In this document: positions 37,125 through 46,702 of the stretch, piece by piece
Layout of the letters: the number at the start of each line of letters is the position of its first letter
Numbering within the stretch: position 1 is the first letter of the stretch
Source of the DNA: JBBROS01 sp965213855
GTDB lineage: Bacteria > Pseudomonadota > Alphaproteobacteria > Acetobacterales > Acetobacteraceae
Length of the DNA stretch: 64,000 nt
Direction: 5' to 3'
Assembly: GCA_965213855.1 (NCBI GenBank)
Contig: CBDCAA010000007.1
Coordinates: 1,054,001-1,118,000, forward strand
Translations under genes and position numbers: made by a program
Notes under the pieces: model-generated
Told to the model about the DNA's origin: nothing
The model's database searches: none
What the model saw: only the letters and a program-made list of their open reading frames with translations

Positions 37125-38504
37125 GTGCAAGAAGTAATCGCCGATGGACCGCCGTCCCCTTTGACCGCAACGGCCGAATTGCTGATCCTGCAGCGATCCG
37201 GCCTGTTCGATGGGTCCTGGTTCCAGGATCGCAATCCGGACCTGGTCCAGTCCGGCGTCGACGCCCTCGCGCATTTCCATCGCTATGGCTGGCGCGAGAA
37301 CCGCAAGCCGAACGCCTACTTCGACCCGGCCTGGTACCGGGCGCAGAACCACGACGTTCGTGATGCCGAGACCGACCCGCTGCTGCACTATGCCGAGCAT
37401 GGCGAGGCCGAAGGGCGGCGGCCCATCGCCCACTTCGACCCGGCCTGGTATCGCGCCCGCTACGCGCTGGCACCCGGCCAGTCGCCGCTGGCCCACTTCC
37501 TCCAGCATCGCTTCGACGGTACTGTCGCGCCCATTCCCGAGTTCGACGCCGAATTCTATCTCGCCCGCTACCCCGACGTGGCGAAGGCCGCGATGGACCC
37601 GTTCGAGCACTACCTGGTCCAAGGCGCATCGGAGAACCGACAGCCTGCTGCCGGCTTCGACCCGGTCTGGTATCGGGCCCGGTACCTGAAGCACACGCCA
37701 TGCGATATCCCGCTTCTCCATTACCGCGCCAACAGCCACCTGCCAGGCGTCCACCCCAGCCGCCCGCGGGAAGAGACCGACATCCCCAGTGAGGTCCGCC
37801 ATAACACGCGGCCTGGGCCGCTGTTCGAGGAGGTGGCGAGCCTGCCAGCGGGCGCTAGCCGCCGCGCCATGCTGCTGGCCTATTATCTGCCGCAATACCA
37901 TCCGGTGCCGGAAAACGATCTTTGGTGGGGAACGGGCTTTACCGAGTGGACCAATCTTGGCCGCGCCCTGCCGCGCTTTGCCGGGCATTACCAGCCGCGC
38001 ATCCCGCGCGACCTTGGTCACTACCGCCTGGAAGGCCCGGACGTGCTCCGCCGCCAGGCGAAGATGGCGCGCGCCGCCGGACTGCACGGGTTCGTCTTCT
38101 ACTTCTACTGGTTCGACGGCAAGCGCCTCCTGGATGGCCCGCTCGAGGCCTTGCTGGCCGACCCGAGCATCGAGCTGCCATTCTGCCTCATGTGGGCGAA
38201 CGAGAACTGGACCCGGCGATGGGACGGGTCCGAGCACGACGTGCTGCTGGCGCAAACCTATCACTGGAACGACACATTAGAGTCGAAGACTATACACAAA
38301 GTCCAAGACTTCACACAAAGTCCAAGACTCGCTTTCGGAAGCCATACCGTTGTGGCAAGCAGCAACTTGCGGTCGGGTCGTGCGGCTCCCGCTTGCCTTC
38401 ACAGTCTGCATATACCGACGGTGGGCGGGGTCGACGAACTTATGAAAAGATGGTTGCGCCGGAGCACGCCATCCTCGGAATCAAACATGGGCGGGACGAG
38501 ATGA
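37125..38504 (+). pseudogene. WbsX-type glycan-biosynthesis protein, truncated
   Basis: The frame opens at a GTG. Residues 20-215 are five degenerate repeats of about 37 residues built on FDPAWYRARY...LLHY. From residue 240 comes the start of a WbsX/glycosyltransferase-associated domain (MLLAYYLPQYHPVPENDLWWG, FTEWTNLGRA, FCLMWANENWTRRWDG). Family sequence stops abruptly after AQTYHWNDT near 38275; what follows is unrelated, out-of-character sequence that includes a 17-base duplication. So more than half of the catalytic domain is missing. The family acts in O-antigen or capsule polysaccharide synthesis. Probably an inactivated gene at a recombination junction. Confidence 0.8.
38294..38329 (+). 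repeat. 17-bp direct repeat at the WbsX breakpoint
   Basis: ACACAAAGTCCAAGACT occurs at 38294-38310 and 38313-38329. It lies about 20 bases after the point where family similarity of the WbsX-like protein ends, and may mark the rearrangement. Confidence 0.8.
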
Positions 38505-38657
38505 AAGCCGGCGATCCAGCAGGCCAACCTGACGATAGCCGCTCGTCAAGGCGGCGACAAGATCACCCGACGGGAGGTTACCGCCCGACAGGCTTCGGTC
38601 ACTGGCTGCTTCCGCCACTCACGATCTTGCTTGGAGACACACGACATTCTCGACGGC

Positions 38658-38921
38658 ATGGTCGAACCCGATACCCTCGTCATCCATCTCAAGGCCCATA
38701 TCGCGGGCATTCAGCCGCCGATCACCCGCACGCTTGAACTGCCGATGGACCTCAACCTCGCGCAGCTCCACGAAGTGCTTCAGGCTACCTTCGGCTGGAC
38801 CGACAGCCACCTTCACCAGTTCGATGTCGACGGGATGACATACGGTGCACCTGAGTTCGACGAGGACGGCTGGATACCGGACAGGTCGTTTTGGAGAAGC
38901 GGGCGGGAAAAGCGGACGTGA
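38658..38921 (+). pseudogene. pRiA4b ORF-3-like protein, 3' truncated
   Basis: An 87-residue remnant of the plasmid pRiA4b ORF-3 family, often a passenger of insertion sequences. LVIHLKAHIAGIQPPITRTL and ATFGWTDSHLHQF are diagnostic. Similarity ends at FDEDGWIPD, roughly halfway through the family, and the frame stops soon after. No intact transposase remains beside it. Confidence 0.78.
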
Positions 38922-39064
38922 ATCTGAAGGTCAGGCACCGCAGCTTTCGACCGTAGCCCTGTCGTTCAGCTACATACCTCCGCTGCTCAGAAGCGGAGGC
39001 TTTGACGAGGCTTGCGGCGGCCCCTCAGACGATCCACAAGGCATATCTGTTTTAGGGGGCCTGA

Positions 39065-40348
39065 TTGAGCAAACACGTCGAATATGTGTGCCCGGAGTGC
39101 TTCGGTAATGAAAGCCTGAAGGACCGGGTGCGTGAGCAGCAAGCTGATGATGACGTAGAAGAAGACGAAGCGCCGACGTGTGATTTCCATGACGGCGAGC
39201 GCGGTGTCCCGATCGAGGAGCTGGCAGAAATCATAGATCCCGTCTTCCGCCAGCTCTACGGACAAGCTCTGGATGCCTATTATGGGGAATCCAGCGGCGA
39301 TGACCTGGAATCCTGCGTTTCTGAACTGGCAGAGGTTGAAGAGCCGGATGTCGCGAGCACACTCGCAAGCGCGCTTATAGATGCGGACCCGGCGTGGCCG
39401 CCCGACGGCGACGAACCCTTTTACCTCGAGACAGAAGATTACGTCCGCCGCAGGAACTTTGGGTCAGATCATAGCTGGAGATGGGAACAGTTCAGAAACA
39501 TCATATTACATAAGCAACGCTTCTTCAGCTCGTGGGCTAAGCGTTTGCTTGATGACCTCTTTGAAGGCGTCCATCTTCAGGAGGGCCGGGGGGGATCAAG
39601 TCCCGTCCGGTTAATTAAGCCGGGAGACAGCGATGCGGCATTCTATCGTGCGCGTGTCGCAAACACATCTGACCTGCAGCGGAAAATTCTGAGTGATCTG
39701 CCTTCCGAGCTTGGAGCGCCCCCGGAACGTTTGCGGCGAGCTGGACGCCTTAACTCAGCTGGCATCCCGACCTTTTATGGAGCTTACGATCTCGATACGT
39801 GCATCGCTGAACTCCGCCCCAGGGTTGGTGATCACGTCGTGGGCGCGCGTTTCAGCATAACCCAGCCGATGACCGTAATCGATCTGACGTTGTTCCAGGA
39901 GCCGTCCCGAGAGCGGGGACAGTTTGAGAAAGGCCAAGTGCGACTGACAGAGCAATGGCAGTTCATGACGAGCTTTATGCGCGAGATAAGTCAGCCGGTT
40001 TCTCCCGATGATGAACATCTAGATTATGTTCCTACCCAAGTCGTAGCAGAGTATCTGCTCCACCACTATCGGGGCATAAAGCAGTCCGGCAAAAATATAC
40101 AAGCGATAGTCTACTGGTCAGCACAATTCCCTAGCGGGAAGAACATAGCGATTATGGGTGATGCTTGCAGGGCAGGTTTACTCTCGACCGGGCCGGTCGA
40201 TCATCAGCAGCCTTTTTACTCCCATTTTCAACTGACCCCTGACCCGTCGACATTTAAGTTGCTGAAGGTTGAAGGCGCCAAATTCAGCTGCAAAGAGGTT
40301 AATCAAGAACCATGCGACTGGAAGCCGGAAGAAGAGCCGGACTTCTAA
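39065..40348 (+). CDS. HEPN/RES-type NAD+-phosphorylase toxin-like protein
   Basis: A 427-residue protein. The N-terminal part (about 1-180) has Cys9/Cys12 (CPEC) and the acidic helical make-up of the HEPN/RES N-terminal domain. The C-terminal RES domain starts with FYRARV (Arg195/197), then RAGRLNSAGIPTFYGAYD and Glu249 (IAELRP), and ends with PTQVVAEYLLHH and IVYWSAQFPSGKNIA. RES toxins degrade NAD+ by phosphorolysis. Start is a TTG at 39065. Base composition is clearly less GC-rich than the core genes, implying transfer. No Xre/MbcA-type antitoxin is adjacent; in this architecture the N-terminal domain may restrain the toxin, which is a guess. Confidence 0.84.
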   Translation: MSKHVEYVCPECFGNESLKDRVREQQADDDVEEDEAPTCDFHDGERGVPIEELAEIIDPVFRQLYGQALDAYYGESSGDDLESCVSELAEVEEPDVASTLASALIDADPAWPPDGDEPFYLETEDYVRRRNFGSDHSWRWEQFRNIILHKQRFFSSWAKRLLDDLFEGVHLQEGRGGSSPVRLIKPGDSDAAFYRARVANTSDLQRKILSDLPSELGAPPERLRRAGRLNSAGIPTFYGAYDLDTCIAELRPRVGDHVVGARFSITQPMTVIDLTLFQEPSRERGQFEKGQVRLTEQWQFMTSFMREISQPVSPDDEHLDYVPTQVVAEYLLHHYRGIKQSGKNIQAIVYWSAQFPSGKNIAIMGDACRAGLLSTGPVDHQQPFYSHFQLTPDPSTFKLLKVEGAKFSCKEVNQEPCDWKPEEEPDF

Positions 40349-40873
40349 GCGAATTCTTGTTTCGGACTCGGGCACCGCCACATACCGTCATGCCGGTGAG
40401 CGAGACACCCACCTCGCTAGCGACAGCCTACCTTAGTTGAAGACCGTCGGGGGGCGTCGTGATCCTTCCCCGCCCGCACACAAGCGCATCGACCCCTCTA
40501 CGCCTTTCCAGGACACTACGACGCGATGCGATGCCCCGGAGGCGGCTAGGGCGGAGCTGCGCCTGGCAGCGCGGGTCGAACAGCCCGGACACCAGGGTCG
40601 TCATGGGGCCACTCTTGCTTCGCGGCCGCGGTCGGTCGGGTGGTCGGCGCCAGGAATCAAGGAAGGTATGGCCGGAAGGTGGACGCGCGCGTTGCCGGAC
40701 GCGACGTCGCCGTGCTTCGTACCGGGACTTTTGGTTCATACGCCTGTCGAGCGTATCGTTCCCGGACGAGGGAGGCTGGCGCGCATGGGACGGCCACGGA
40801 CGAGCAGACTGACGAACGCATCGAGGCTAGGGTAGCCTGACGTGCGGGCCCGGATCCGGCGAGGGACCGAGCT
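40349..40873. other. 525-bp stretch without a supported gene
   Basis: Short frames on both strands look like composition effects. I see no promoter, repeat or RNA structure that I can defend. The 66-codon frame ending at 40840 has protein-like composition (VAVLRTGTFGSYACRAYRSR) but no start context and no family I can name. Confidence 0.4.
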
Positions 40874-42013
40874 GTGTTGGACGACCTCGTCCGCGAGCAC
40901 CTGGCGGCCCGTGCCGCCGACTTGGGGTGGACGGCATACGTGCTTGCCTTATGGGAACATCACCTGGCGGTCGGCTTCGCGAACGGCCATTTCGTGCGGG
41001 AACTCACGAAGGGGGTAGACGGGCCATTCCTCCAGCGCGTCTGGGAGATGATGGTCGGCCGCCACCTGGTAGCCTGTGGCTACGACGTGTCGTCGCCGAC
41101 CAGCACAGGCATGCCCGATTTTCGGTGTAGCAAGGGCGGGACGGTAACCTGGGTCGAGGCCACATGCGCAACCGCGGGCCAGGACGCCTCTCTGGCCCCG
41201 GATGCGGAGTGGCTCCTGTCCGGCGGTTACGTCCCGCACGACAAGATCCTCCTCCGGTGGACGAACGCCCTCGACCAGAAGATCAAGCAGTGCGCGGCCC
41301 GGCGCCGCTCGGGTAGCGTCGCGGCGGGAGAAGGCTACCTGATTGCGATCAATGGCGGCGCGGTGGGCACGGCCAACTATGGTTTTGGCGTCTCGCGCCT
41401 GCCCTACGTCGTTGAAGCCTCCTTGGCGGTGGGCCCCTTGCAGTTCAGCTACGGTCGCGAGGCCCTGGCCTTCAGAGGTGCCGCGCACCAGGCAAGGGTG
41501 CACGCGACGAAGGGCGGTTCCGCCACCGTGTCGACCGCGGCGTTCTACGACAGGTCGAACTCCGGGATCGCCGCATTGCTCGGGATCGGATCCATGCGGG
41601 TCGAGATGGCCGTGCTGCCACTGCTTGTCGCGCACAATCCTTTCAGGGAACTTGACAATGTTCGGGATCCAGCGCCGCTTGCCGGTCTCAAGTTCGGTGC
41701 GCTCGATCGAGAAGCCGAGGCAGCCCGGACGCATCCCGTCCTGAAGGTCCAGCGCGAGCAGCACGCTGTTCGTGCCCGCTATGACCCTGAGGGTCAGACC
41801 GTCCTTCGCCGCCTTCGATCTCATCGCATTTCGCTCCTCGCCCTGGTGGCCGTTCGGAAAACCTCGCAACGCGCCGGTCCGGACGCACCAGCACCAAGCG
41901 GCCCGCCGCCTCCGGGCTCTCCTAGGCCGGAGTGCAACGTCAGGCGCCGCGTTGCTTTCCGGCCCCGCCGGTCGTCCCGCGGTCCGACGAGCCGGGGACC
42001 CCGGACGCCATAG
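40874..42013 (+). CDS. PD-(D/E)XK nuclease-like hypothetical protein with replaced 3' end
   Basis: The first 255 codons (to about 41640) are coherent protein. The segment GMPDFRCSKGGTVTWVEAT carries Asp82 and Glu95 in the spacing of a restriction-endonuclease-like PD-D/ExK core, with Glu58 as a possible extra acid. The rest contains YLIAINGG and MAVLPLLVAHNPF. Beyond that point the frame is the antisense of a phospholipase D-like N-terminus on the other strand and is arginine/proline rich, so the true C-terminus has been lost. GTG start at 40874. Function unknown; the nuclease fold is inferred from the motif only. Confidence 0.6.
   Translation: MLDDLVREHLAARAADLGWTAYVLALWEHHLAVGFANGHFVRELTKGVDGPFLQRVWEMMVGRHLVACGYDVSSPTSTGMPDFRCSKGGTVTWVEATCATAGQDASLAPDAEWLLSGGYVPHDKILLRWTNALDQKIKQCAARRRSGSVAAGEGYLIAINGGAVGTANYGFGVSRLPYVVEASLAVGPLQFSYGREALAFRGAAHQARVHATKGGSATVSTAAFYDRSNSGIAALLGIGSMRVEMAVLPLLVAHNPFRELDNVRDPAPLAGLKFGALDREAEAARTHPVLKVQREQHAVRARYDPEGQTVLRRLRSHRISLLALVAVRKTSQRAGPDAPAPSGPPPPGSPRPECNVRRRVAFRPRRSSRGPTSRGPRTP
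41645..41829 (-). pseudogene. phospholipase D-like protein, N-terminal fragment
   Basis: About 60 codons from an ATG at 41829 with GAGGAG 5 bases upstream. The sequence GLTLRVIAGTNSVLLALDL, then LGFSIERTELETGKRRW and NIVKFPE, matches the N-terminus of a family of phospholipase D-like/helicase-linked proteins. It stops making sense where the head-on PD-(D/E)XK-like gene sequence starts (about 41640). The rest of the gene is gone. Confidence 0.62.
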
Positions 42014-42885
42014 GGGCCGGATTATGCCTGCGAGCCGGTAGATGAAGTTACGCCAGCGCATCGATCTCCGCTTATCACGCGGTCAGACCCTCGACCGACC
42101 CGGCGGCCATGCAGTAGCGGAGCCGACAACAGGGCAGCGGCGATGCGCACCCGGACCGGTTGCCGTCCAGGACCTGGGAGTCGCAAACCTCCGGAGCGCG
42201 AGACCTACGCCAGACAGGTCGGTCGCGCGAACCGAGCGGATCACGACGCTCCCCATGGCCGATCTCTCCATTACCCTTGCAGCGCACGGAGAGATCGGCC
42301 CTGCGTGGAGAGCGCTGCGTTGCCGTGGCGGTCCACGTAGGCCGCGTCGGGTTCAGGCGGATGCTCACGGGCGATCTGGTAACGGCAAATGCTGCGGTGG
42401 ATCGTGGCCTCCGGGGGCGGCTACAACCATATCATTGGGGCAGCCGTGGACGCCAAGCTCTGCCGACCGGCCGGGAATAAGGTTTCAGGAAGCTTCGATG
42501 CTAATGCCCAAGCTGCACGGGAGTCGATGCCTCATGCCCCGTCGGACGATGCCGCCGGTCTCCCGGACGGTCCGAACCGGACGAGGAGCTCTGCCGGGGC
42601 CCGGCGCGACCGCCCCCGAGACGGCTCCCAGTAGCCGGGCAGCTTTCCGCCGTCCCGGACCGCGAGGAGCAGCGGCAGCGCGAACCCGGTGACCTCGGTA
42701 AGCACATCGGGGAACGCGAGCCCTGACGAGGGCAGCTGGTTCCCGAGTCGTCGATCTGCTCGAAGGTCGCGCATTCGGCACTCGGAGAGCTCCCCGCTCG
42801 GTGTCCGACCCATCTGACGTGCCGGCCGCGTAAAGTTGCCGTCGGGCAGGTTGGCACAGGCCCGATCGCCCCGGCAGGTTCGCCG
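42014..42885. other. 870-bp stretch without a supported gene
   Basis: Only short, low-complexity frames on both strands, none with family features or a good ribosome site. A minus-strand stretch around 42650-42800 (FPDVLTEVTGFALPLLLAV) has protein-like character but no start or family. Likely decayed DNA. Confidence 0.45.
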
Positions 42886-43329
42886 CTACTCGGGGTAGAC
42901 CGCATGCAATCTATCGAGCCAGACAAGAAAAAACACCGACCCAACGAAAACGCCATGCACCCTGGCAGCATTTGACGGGTCGATTTTAAGCTCAAAGAAC
43001 GACAGGTCTTCGCTCAATAGGTCGGGACGCGAAAATCTGGCTTCGGCTGGGGAATATTTGTGAGGCTCGCAAAGGGGTTTATATCCACGGAGGCTGTTAG
43101 CGGAAATCTGCTTGATCTTTTTTATTAATCCGCTGAATTTTCGTAGCTCATCGGGGCGCCAGTCCGAAAAACACTCTGTCTCCTGTCGAAAGTATTTCAG
43201 GCTTATCGATACGCCCTCGTCGAGGCTCCCCAACTTTCTGGTCTCGATGTCGATGGGTGTAAGCTTCGGTTCGACTTCTGCCTTGATCTTGAACGACTCA
43301 CGCCCAGGCTTTACCGATTTCTTTCCCAT
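42886..43329 (-). CDS. probable toxin of a Panacea-type toxin-antitoxin pair
   Basis: A 147-residue protein starting inside the end of the Panacea gene (32-base overlap). Lysine-rich N-terminus, central FRQETECFSDWRPDELRKFSG and a C-terminal VHGVFVGSVFFLVWLDRLHAVYP resembling small proteins repeatedly found beside Panacea or other antitoxin genes. Reading it as the toxin (PanT-like) is inference from overlap and context. Lower G+C than the core. Confidence 0.62.
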   Translation of the reverse strand: MGKKSVKPGRESFKIKAEVEPKLTPIDIETRKLGSLDEGVSISLKYFRQETECFSDWRPDELRKFSGLIKKIKQISANSLRGYKPLCEPHKYSPAEARFSRPDLLSEDLSFFELKIDPSNAARVHGVFVGSVFFLVWLDRLHAVYPE

Positions 43330-43777
43330 AAAAGTCTCGCATCAACTGTTTCGGTATGACCTTCTCGCTGCGTGCTTCGGGGGCGAGATCGCCCCTCACC
43401 CGGCTCCAGGGTCCACCGTTCACATGGGTCATCTTCTCGAGCTTCTTTGCTCCAAAGCCACCGTATTTATCATAGACCATCCGCAGGAAACGACGGGTTT
43501 CACCCGTGATCGGCCTTGCATCGGCGACTGGTGGAATGGCCTCCCAGGAAAGATGCTTGAAACGATCGAACAGGGAACGGATCACGGGCCCATGGGCCCA
43601 TGCTTGGAAGTCCTCTGGGAATAGCGGCTCCCCCTTGTTGGCGAGGTGCCACGCTTGCGCAAAGTAGACGAGCTTCTGCAAAGCTAGCGGTGTGACCGTC
43701 TCGCCTGCTTCCCTATCGACTTGGTTGATGAACCAGTTCGCCACGTCATCAGCCGAAATTTGGACTTTGCCTGCCAA
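43298..43777 (-). CDS. Panacea (SocA/DUF4065) domain antitoxin
   Basis: A 159-residue Panacea-domain protein. Core motifs are LQKLVYFAQAWHLANKGEPLF, the FQAWAHGPVIRSLF segment and the C-terminal LEKMTHVNGGPWSRVR. Panacea antitoxins neutralise unrelated toxins (PanAT systems) and SocA is the ClpXP adaptor member. The start is a TTG at 43777, set by AAGGAGG 5 bases upstream. First gene of the pair; the downstream partner overlaps it. Confidence 0.86.
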   Translation of the reverse strand: MAGKVQISADDVANWFINQVDREAGETVTPLALQKLVYFAQAWHLANKGEPLFPEDFQAWAHGPVIRSLFDRFKHLSWEAIPPVADARPITGETRRFLRMVYDKYGGFGAKKLEKMTHVNGGPWSRVRGDLAPEARSEKVIPKQLMRDFYGKEIGKAWA

Positions 43778-44219
43778 CGAGCCTCCTTGCCTGCTTCTGC
43801 ATCGCCACCGCGCAGCCGGCGTATTGACGGTAGGCGGCATTGTCGCAAGTTATACCATATCTGCGTCGTGGCAACACGAGCCAAGGGGATCGTCTGGACC
43901 CGTGCCGGCTTCATGCAGCGCCACCAACGTCGTGCGCCGTCCAGGGTATCGGGAGTGCAGGGACAGGAGACGGCTCAACCCCATGGACACTGTCCGATCC
44001 CAAGGTGGATCGGGACGCACGTTCCACCCGGTCGATCCGACCATGGTCCGCAGTAGCCCTCTTCACCCCGTGCTGGCACCGAACTCGGTCGTCGCGCCGG
44101 CCGAATGCCCGGAACGGCGGACGGCCGGGAGCGCCATCGCCTGGACAATGCGGCCGTCAACTGCCCGTTGTCGCTCCGGACGGTATCGCCTTGGATCCAA
44201 GGCAACTTCATCTCCCCCT
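43778..44219. other. 442-bp stretch without a supported gene
   Basis: Contains the AT-richer segment TATGGTATAACTTG (minus strand, near 43845-43860) that may hold the promoter of the toxin-antitoxin pair; spacing to a -35 is not convincing. The rest shows no gene or repeat. Confidence 0.4.
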
Positions 44220-46322
44220 TCATTCATCGCCCTGTCCGAGCTTTAAGGAAGCGGGCAGGTCCGTGCGCGGCAGTAGAAGCCGGGACATCTGCGCGTCGCT
44301 GACCACGCAGCGCACCCGTTCGCCCTCGGGCCAGCAATAAATGCCGAGGCTCCATAACAGCCGTTCGACGTGGCGGCCGAGCGTCGTCACCACGGCAAGG
44401 TCGATCGCGTCGTCCTCTGTATAGCTTGCCGCAAGATCGCGGCCGAACAGCTCTAGCCAATGGTCGAGCCCTGACGGCGCAAGCCGAAGCTGCAGGTCGT
44501 CGCCCGCAAATGGCCGGCCCTCCGGCAAGCCCCGACGATGTCCCAGCCAATCCGCCGCATGGCCAAGCGTCGCCGACACGCACTTGAGCCCGACCCCGAA
44601 AGCCTCGCCCACATCGCTGTCGTCAGTCATGCGCGCGCGGGCTGCTGCAACCGCGGCCCGCGCGTGAGCGAGACTGTCGACCATCAGTTCCGAAGAAATC
44701 TGCCCCTGATTGGGTGCGGCAAACGCCGCATGCTTCGCACTCCAATAGGCGGACGGCGCACGGGCAACCGCCTGGTGCAGCTCGCGATCCATCGCGTCGG
44801 GCGTGAACCCTGGGGTGTCGGCGTAGCGCGACGCATGTGCCATGCCGGCAAGCATCCGGATCAGAAGGTGCAAGCCGCCTGCGCGGATTTCCACATCCTC
44901 GGAGGTCCAGGCTGCGGCAATCCCGGCGGCGAGAACGAGATGCACCCTGTACGCTCCATCCCGCACCACGGTCACGGGACATGCGACACCGATGCCGTAG
45001 ACGAGAGCCTCGCTGGCGGCTGGCGGCAGTGCGGGATCGCCACGGTCGAGCCCGGCAAGCGCGTCTTTGTAGTCAACGGCGATGGTTACGCCGTCGAGGT
45101 TGTGGAGCGGGAGCGTTCGCGACAGGACCCCGACGACGGACTGGACGATAGCGGCATATTCCTGCGCCAACGCATCGTCCCCGAAATCACGCAGGGTCAC
45201 GCGATAGGAGAATCGCTGCTGAGCGAAGGGGCGGGGAGTGGATTGCACCGACTCGCTCGCCACCTGGGATCGTGCGTTGGCAGCATCGCTAACCGCTTCG
45301 GCAATTGCCTCGGCGAGCACCTTGGCGGGATCGGTGCCGATCGCGGCGCTGAAATCCTCGGTGTCGAATGCGCGCGCGCCGATGAAAAATCCCTGGCAGT
45401 GCGACGCCGCCTGGGCGCTGAAGGTGGACAGGTCCACGACAGCGTTCGGGTCGCGCCGGCCTACCAGCATGCGGTCAGGCGCGACCGGCAGAAACACCAA
45501 CTCCGCGTCGGCGGCGCTCGTGAAGAGCAGCGGGGCGAGAGCGTTCCCGGCTTCGCGTGCGAGGGCGACCGCATCGGGAAGTATAAGATCGCTTGCTCCC
45601 TCAACCGACCAATAAAATTTGCTCAGCGCCGCCACCCAGCCATGATCGCCGAGCGGTTTGCCGACAATCGCATTATGGCTGTCGCGCACTCGGACGAGCA
45701 GGCTGGCCATGAGTGCCGGGAACAACGGCGTGAGGGTTGCCACCGCTTGCGTGGCCAGCTCTCCGCCGCGTTCGCGGACGAGGAAAGCCAGCATTCGTCT
45801 GCTGAACGCGGCCGGGATCCCGGCCGAAGCGAGATCACCTGTCGTGCTTTGCATGGCGTCGGCTAGCGCCGGGGATTGCATCGGGCTGTCGACGCCCATC
45901 ATCGTGGCGAGGCGTGCAGGATCGGCGAACATCTCCGCGATCTCGCCGATGACGCCCTGTACCATGTCGGCCATGGTGCGGCGTAGATGTGCGGTGCGCA
46001 TGACGAGATGGACCACGATGCGTGCGGCGTTGTCCGGTTCGATGGCCGTCCCGGGGAGCGTGGCGCGCAACGCGGCAACATCCCTGCCGAGATCTTGCTC
46101 GAATGCGGTGACGGCATCATCGAGCGTCAGCTCGCCCGGCGCGCCTCTACGCGAATAAAACCAGTCCTCGGTTCCGACGTCCCCGATCCCAACGAGCCGC
46201 GGGGCAACGCCCGGACGATGCAGCCACGTCCGCTCCGCGCGCCCGGACATATCGGCTAGAAACCCTCGCTGGAGCAGCCGTGGGACATAGTGTTGACGTT
46301 TGCCGGCCACGTATGATCGCAC
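44220..46322 (-). CDS. large DUF4238-containing protein
   Basis: A 700-residue protein that opens with the DUF4238 signature RQHYVPRLLQRGFL. DUF4238 proteins are usually about 300 residues; here a long alanine-rich C-terminal part (about 330-700) is added, with no domain I can name. No membrane helix or signal peptide. GTG start at 46322; a second GTG (VAGKRQHYVP) four codons on is equally good. DUF4238 genes recur in mobile and defence-rich loci, and this one lies between a toxin-antitoxin pair and transposon remnants, but its function is unknown. Confidence 0.72.
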   Translation of the reverse strand: MRSYVAGKRQHYVPRLLQRGFLADMSGRAERTWLHRPGVAPRLVGIGDVGTEDWFYSRRGAPGELTLDDAVTAFEQDLGRDVAALRATLPGTAIEPDNAARIVVHLVMRTAHLRRTMADMVQGVIGEIAEMFADPARLATMMGVDSPMQSPALADAMQSTTGDLASAGIPAAFSRRMLAFLVRERGGELATQAVATLTPLFPALMASLLVRVRDSHNAIVGKPLGDHGWVAALSKFYWSVEGASDLILPDAVALAREAGNALAPLLFTSAADAELVFLPVAPDRMLVGRRDPNAVVDLSTFSAQAASHCQGFFIGARAFDTEDFSAAIGTDPAKVLAEAIAEAVSDAANARSQVASESVQSTPRPFAQQRFSYRVTLRDFGDDALAQEYAAIVQSVVGVLSRTLPLHNLDGVTIAVDYKDALAGLDRGDPALPPAASEALVYGIGVACPVTVVRDGAYRVHLVLAAGIAAAWTSEDVEIRAGGLHLLIRMLAGMAHASRYADTPGFTPDAMDRELHQAVARAPSAYWSAKHAAFAAPNQGQISSELMVDSLAHARAAVAAARARMTDDSDVGEAFGVGLKCVSATLGHAADWLGHRRGLPEGRPFAGDDLQLRLAPSGLDHWLELFGRDLAASYTEDDAIDLAVVTTLGRHVERLLWSLGIYCWPEGERVRCVVSDAQMSRLLLPRTDLPASLKLGQGDE

Positions 46323-46486
46323 TCGCTAGGCGCTGGACAGTGGCACGATGTCATACCCGCGGCGCGCTCGCCACCATCTGCCAACTCCCAGCATGGACAC
46401 CATGGAGTCGCCGGCATGCACGCGCACGCCCGCCATCCCGTGCCGGGCCAGCGCGCTGCCCATCCAAGTTGTTGCGCTACATTGCG

Positions 46487-46702
46487 ACCCTTTCCCGCCT
46501 CGACCAGCAGCCACGCCGCCAGCTTGTCGCCACACGGGTCCAGGCGGCTTGGGTGCTCCGGCACCTTGAACCATACCTCGACAGTGTTGGACCGCAGGTA
46601 TTTGCGGATGGCGTTCCGCGACAAGCCCGTCCGCCGTTCGATCTCGCGGATCAGCATGTGCTCCCGGTGAAGCCACCGGCGAATGACGCTGAACAACTCC
46701 AT
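46487..46702 (-). pseudogene. IS21-family istA remnant
   Basis: About 72 codons of the IstA N-terminus: MELFSVIRRWLHREHMLIRE, then IERRTGLSRNAIRKYLRS and SRLDPCGDKLAAWLLVEAGKGR, the helix-turn-helix and linker of IS21 transposases. The match breaks off after GKGR and the remaining catalytic part and istB are missing. Confidence 0.82.

Noticed and set aside
42501..42995. A 164-codon minus-strand frame
   Set aside because: Serine/arginine-rich, no family, overlaps the toxin-antitoxin partner gene in another frame.
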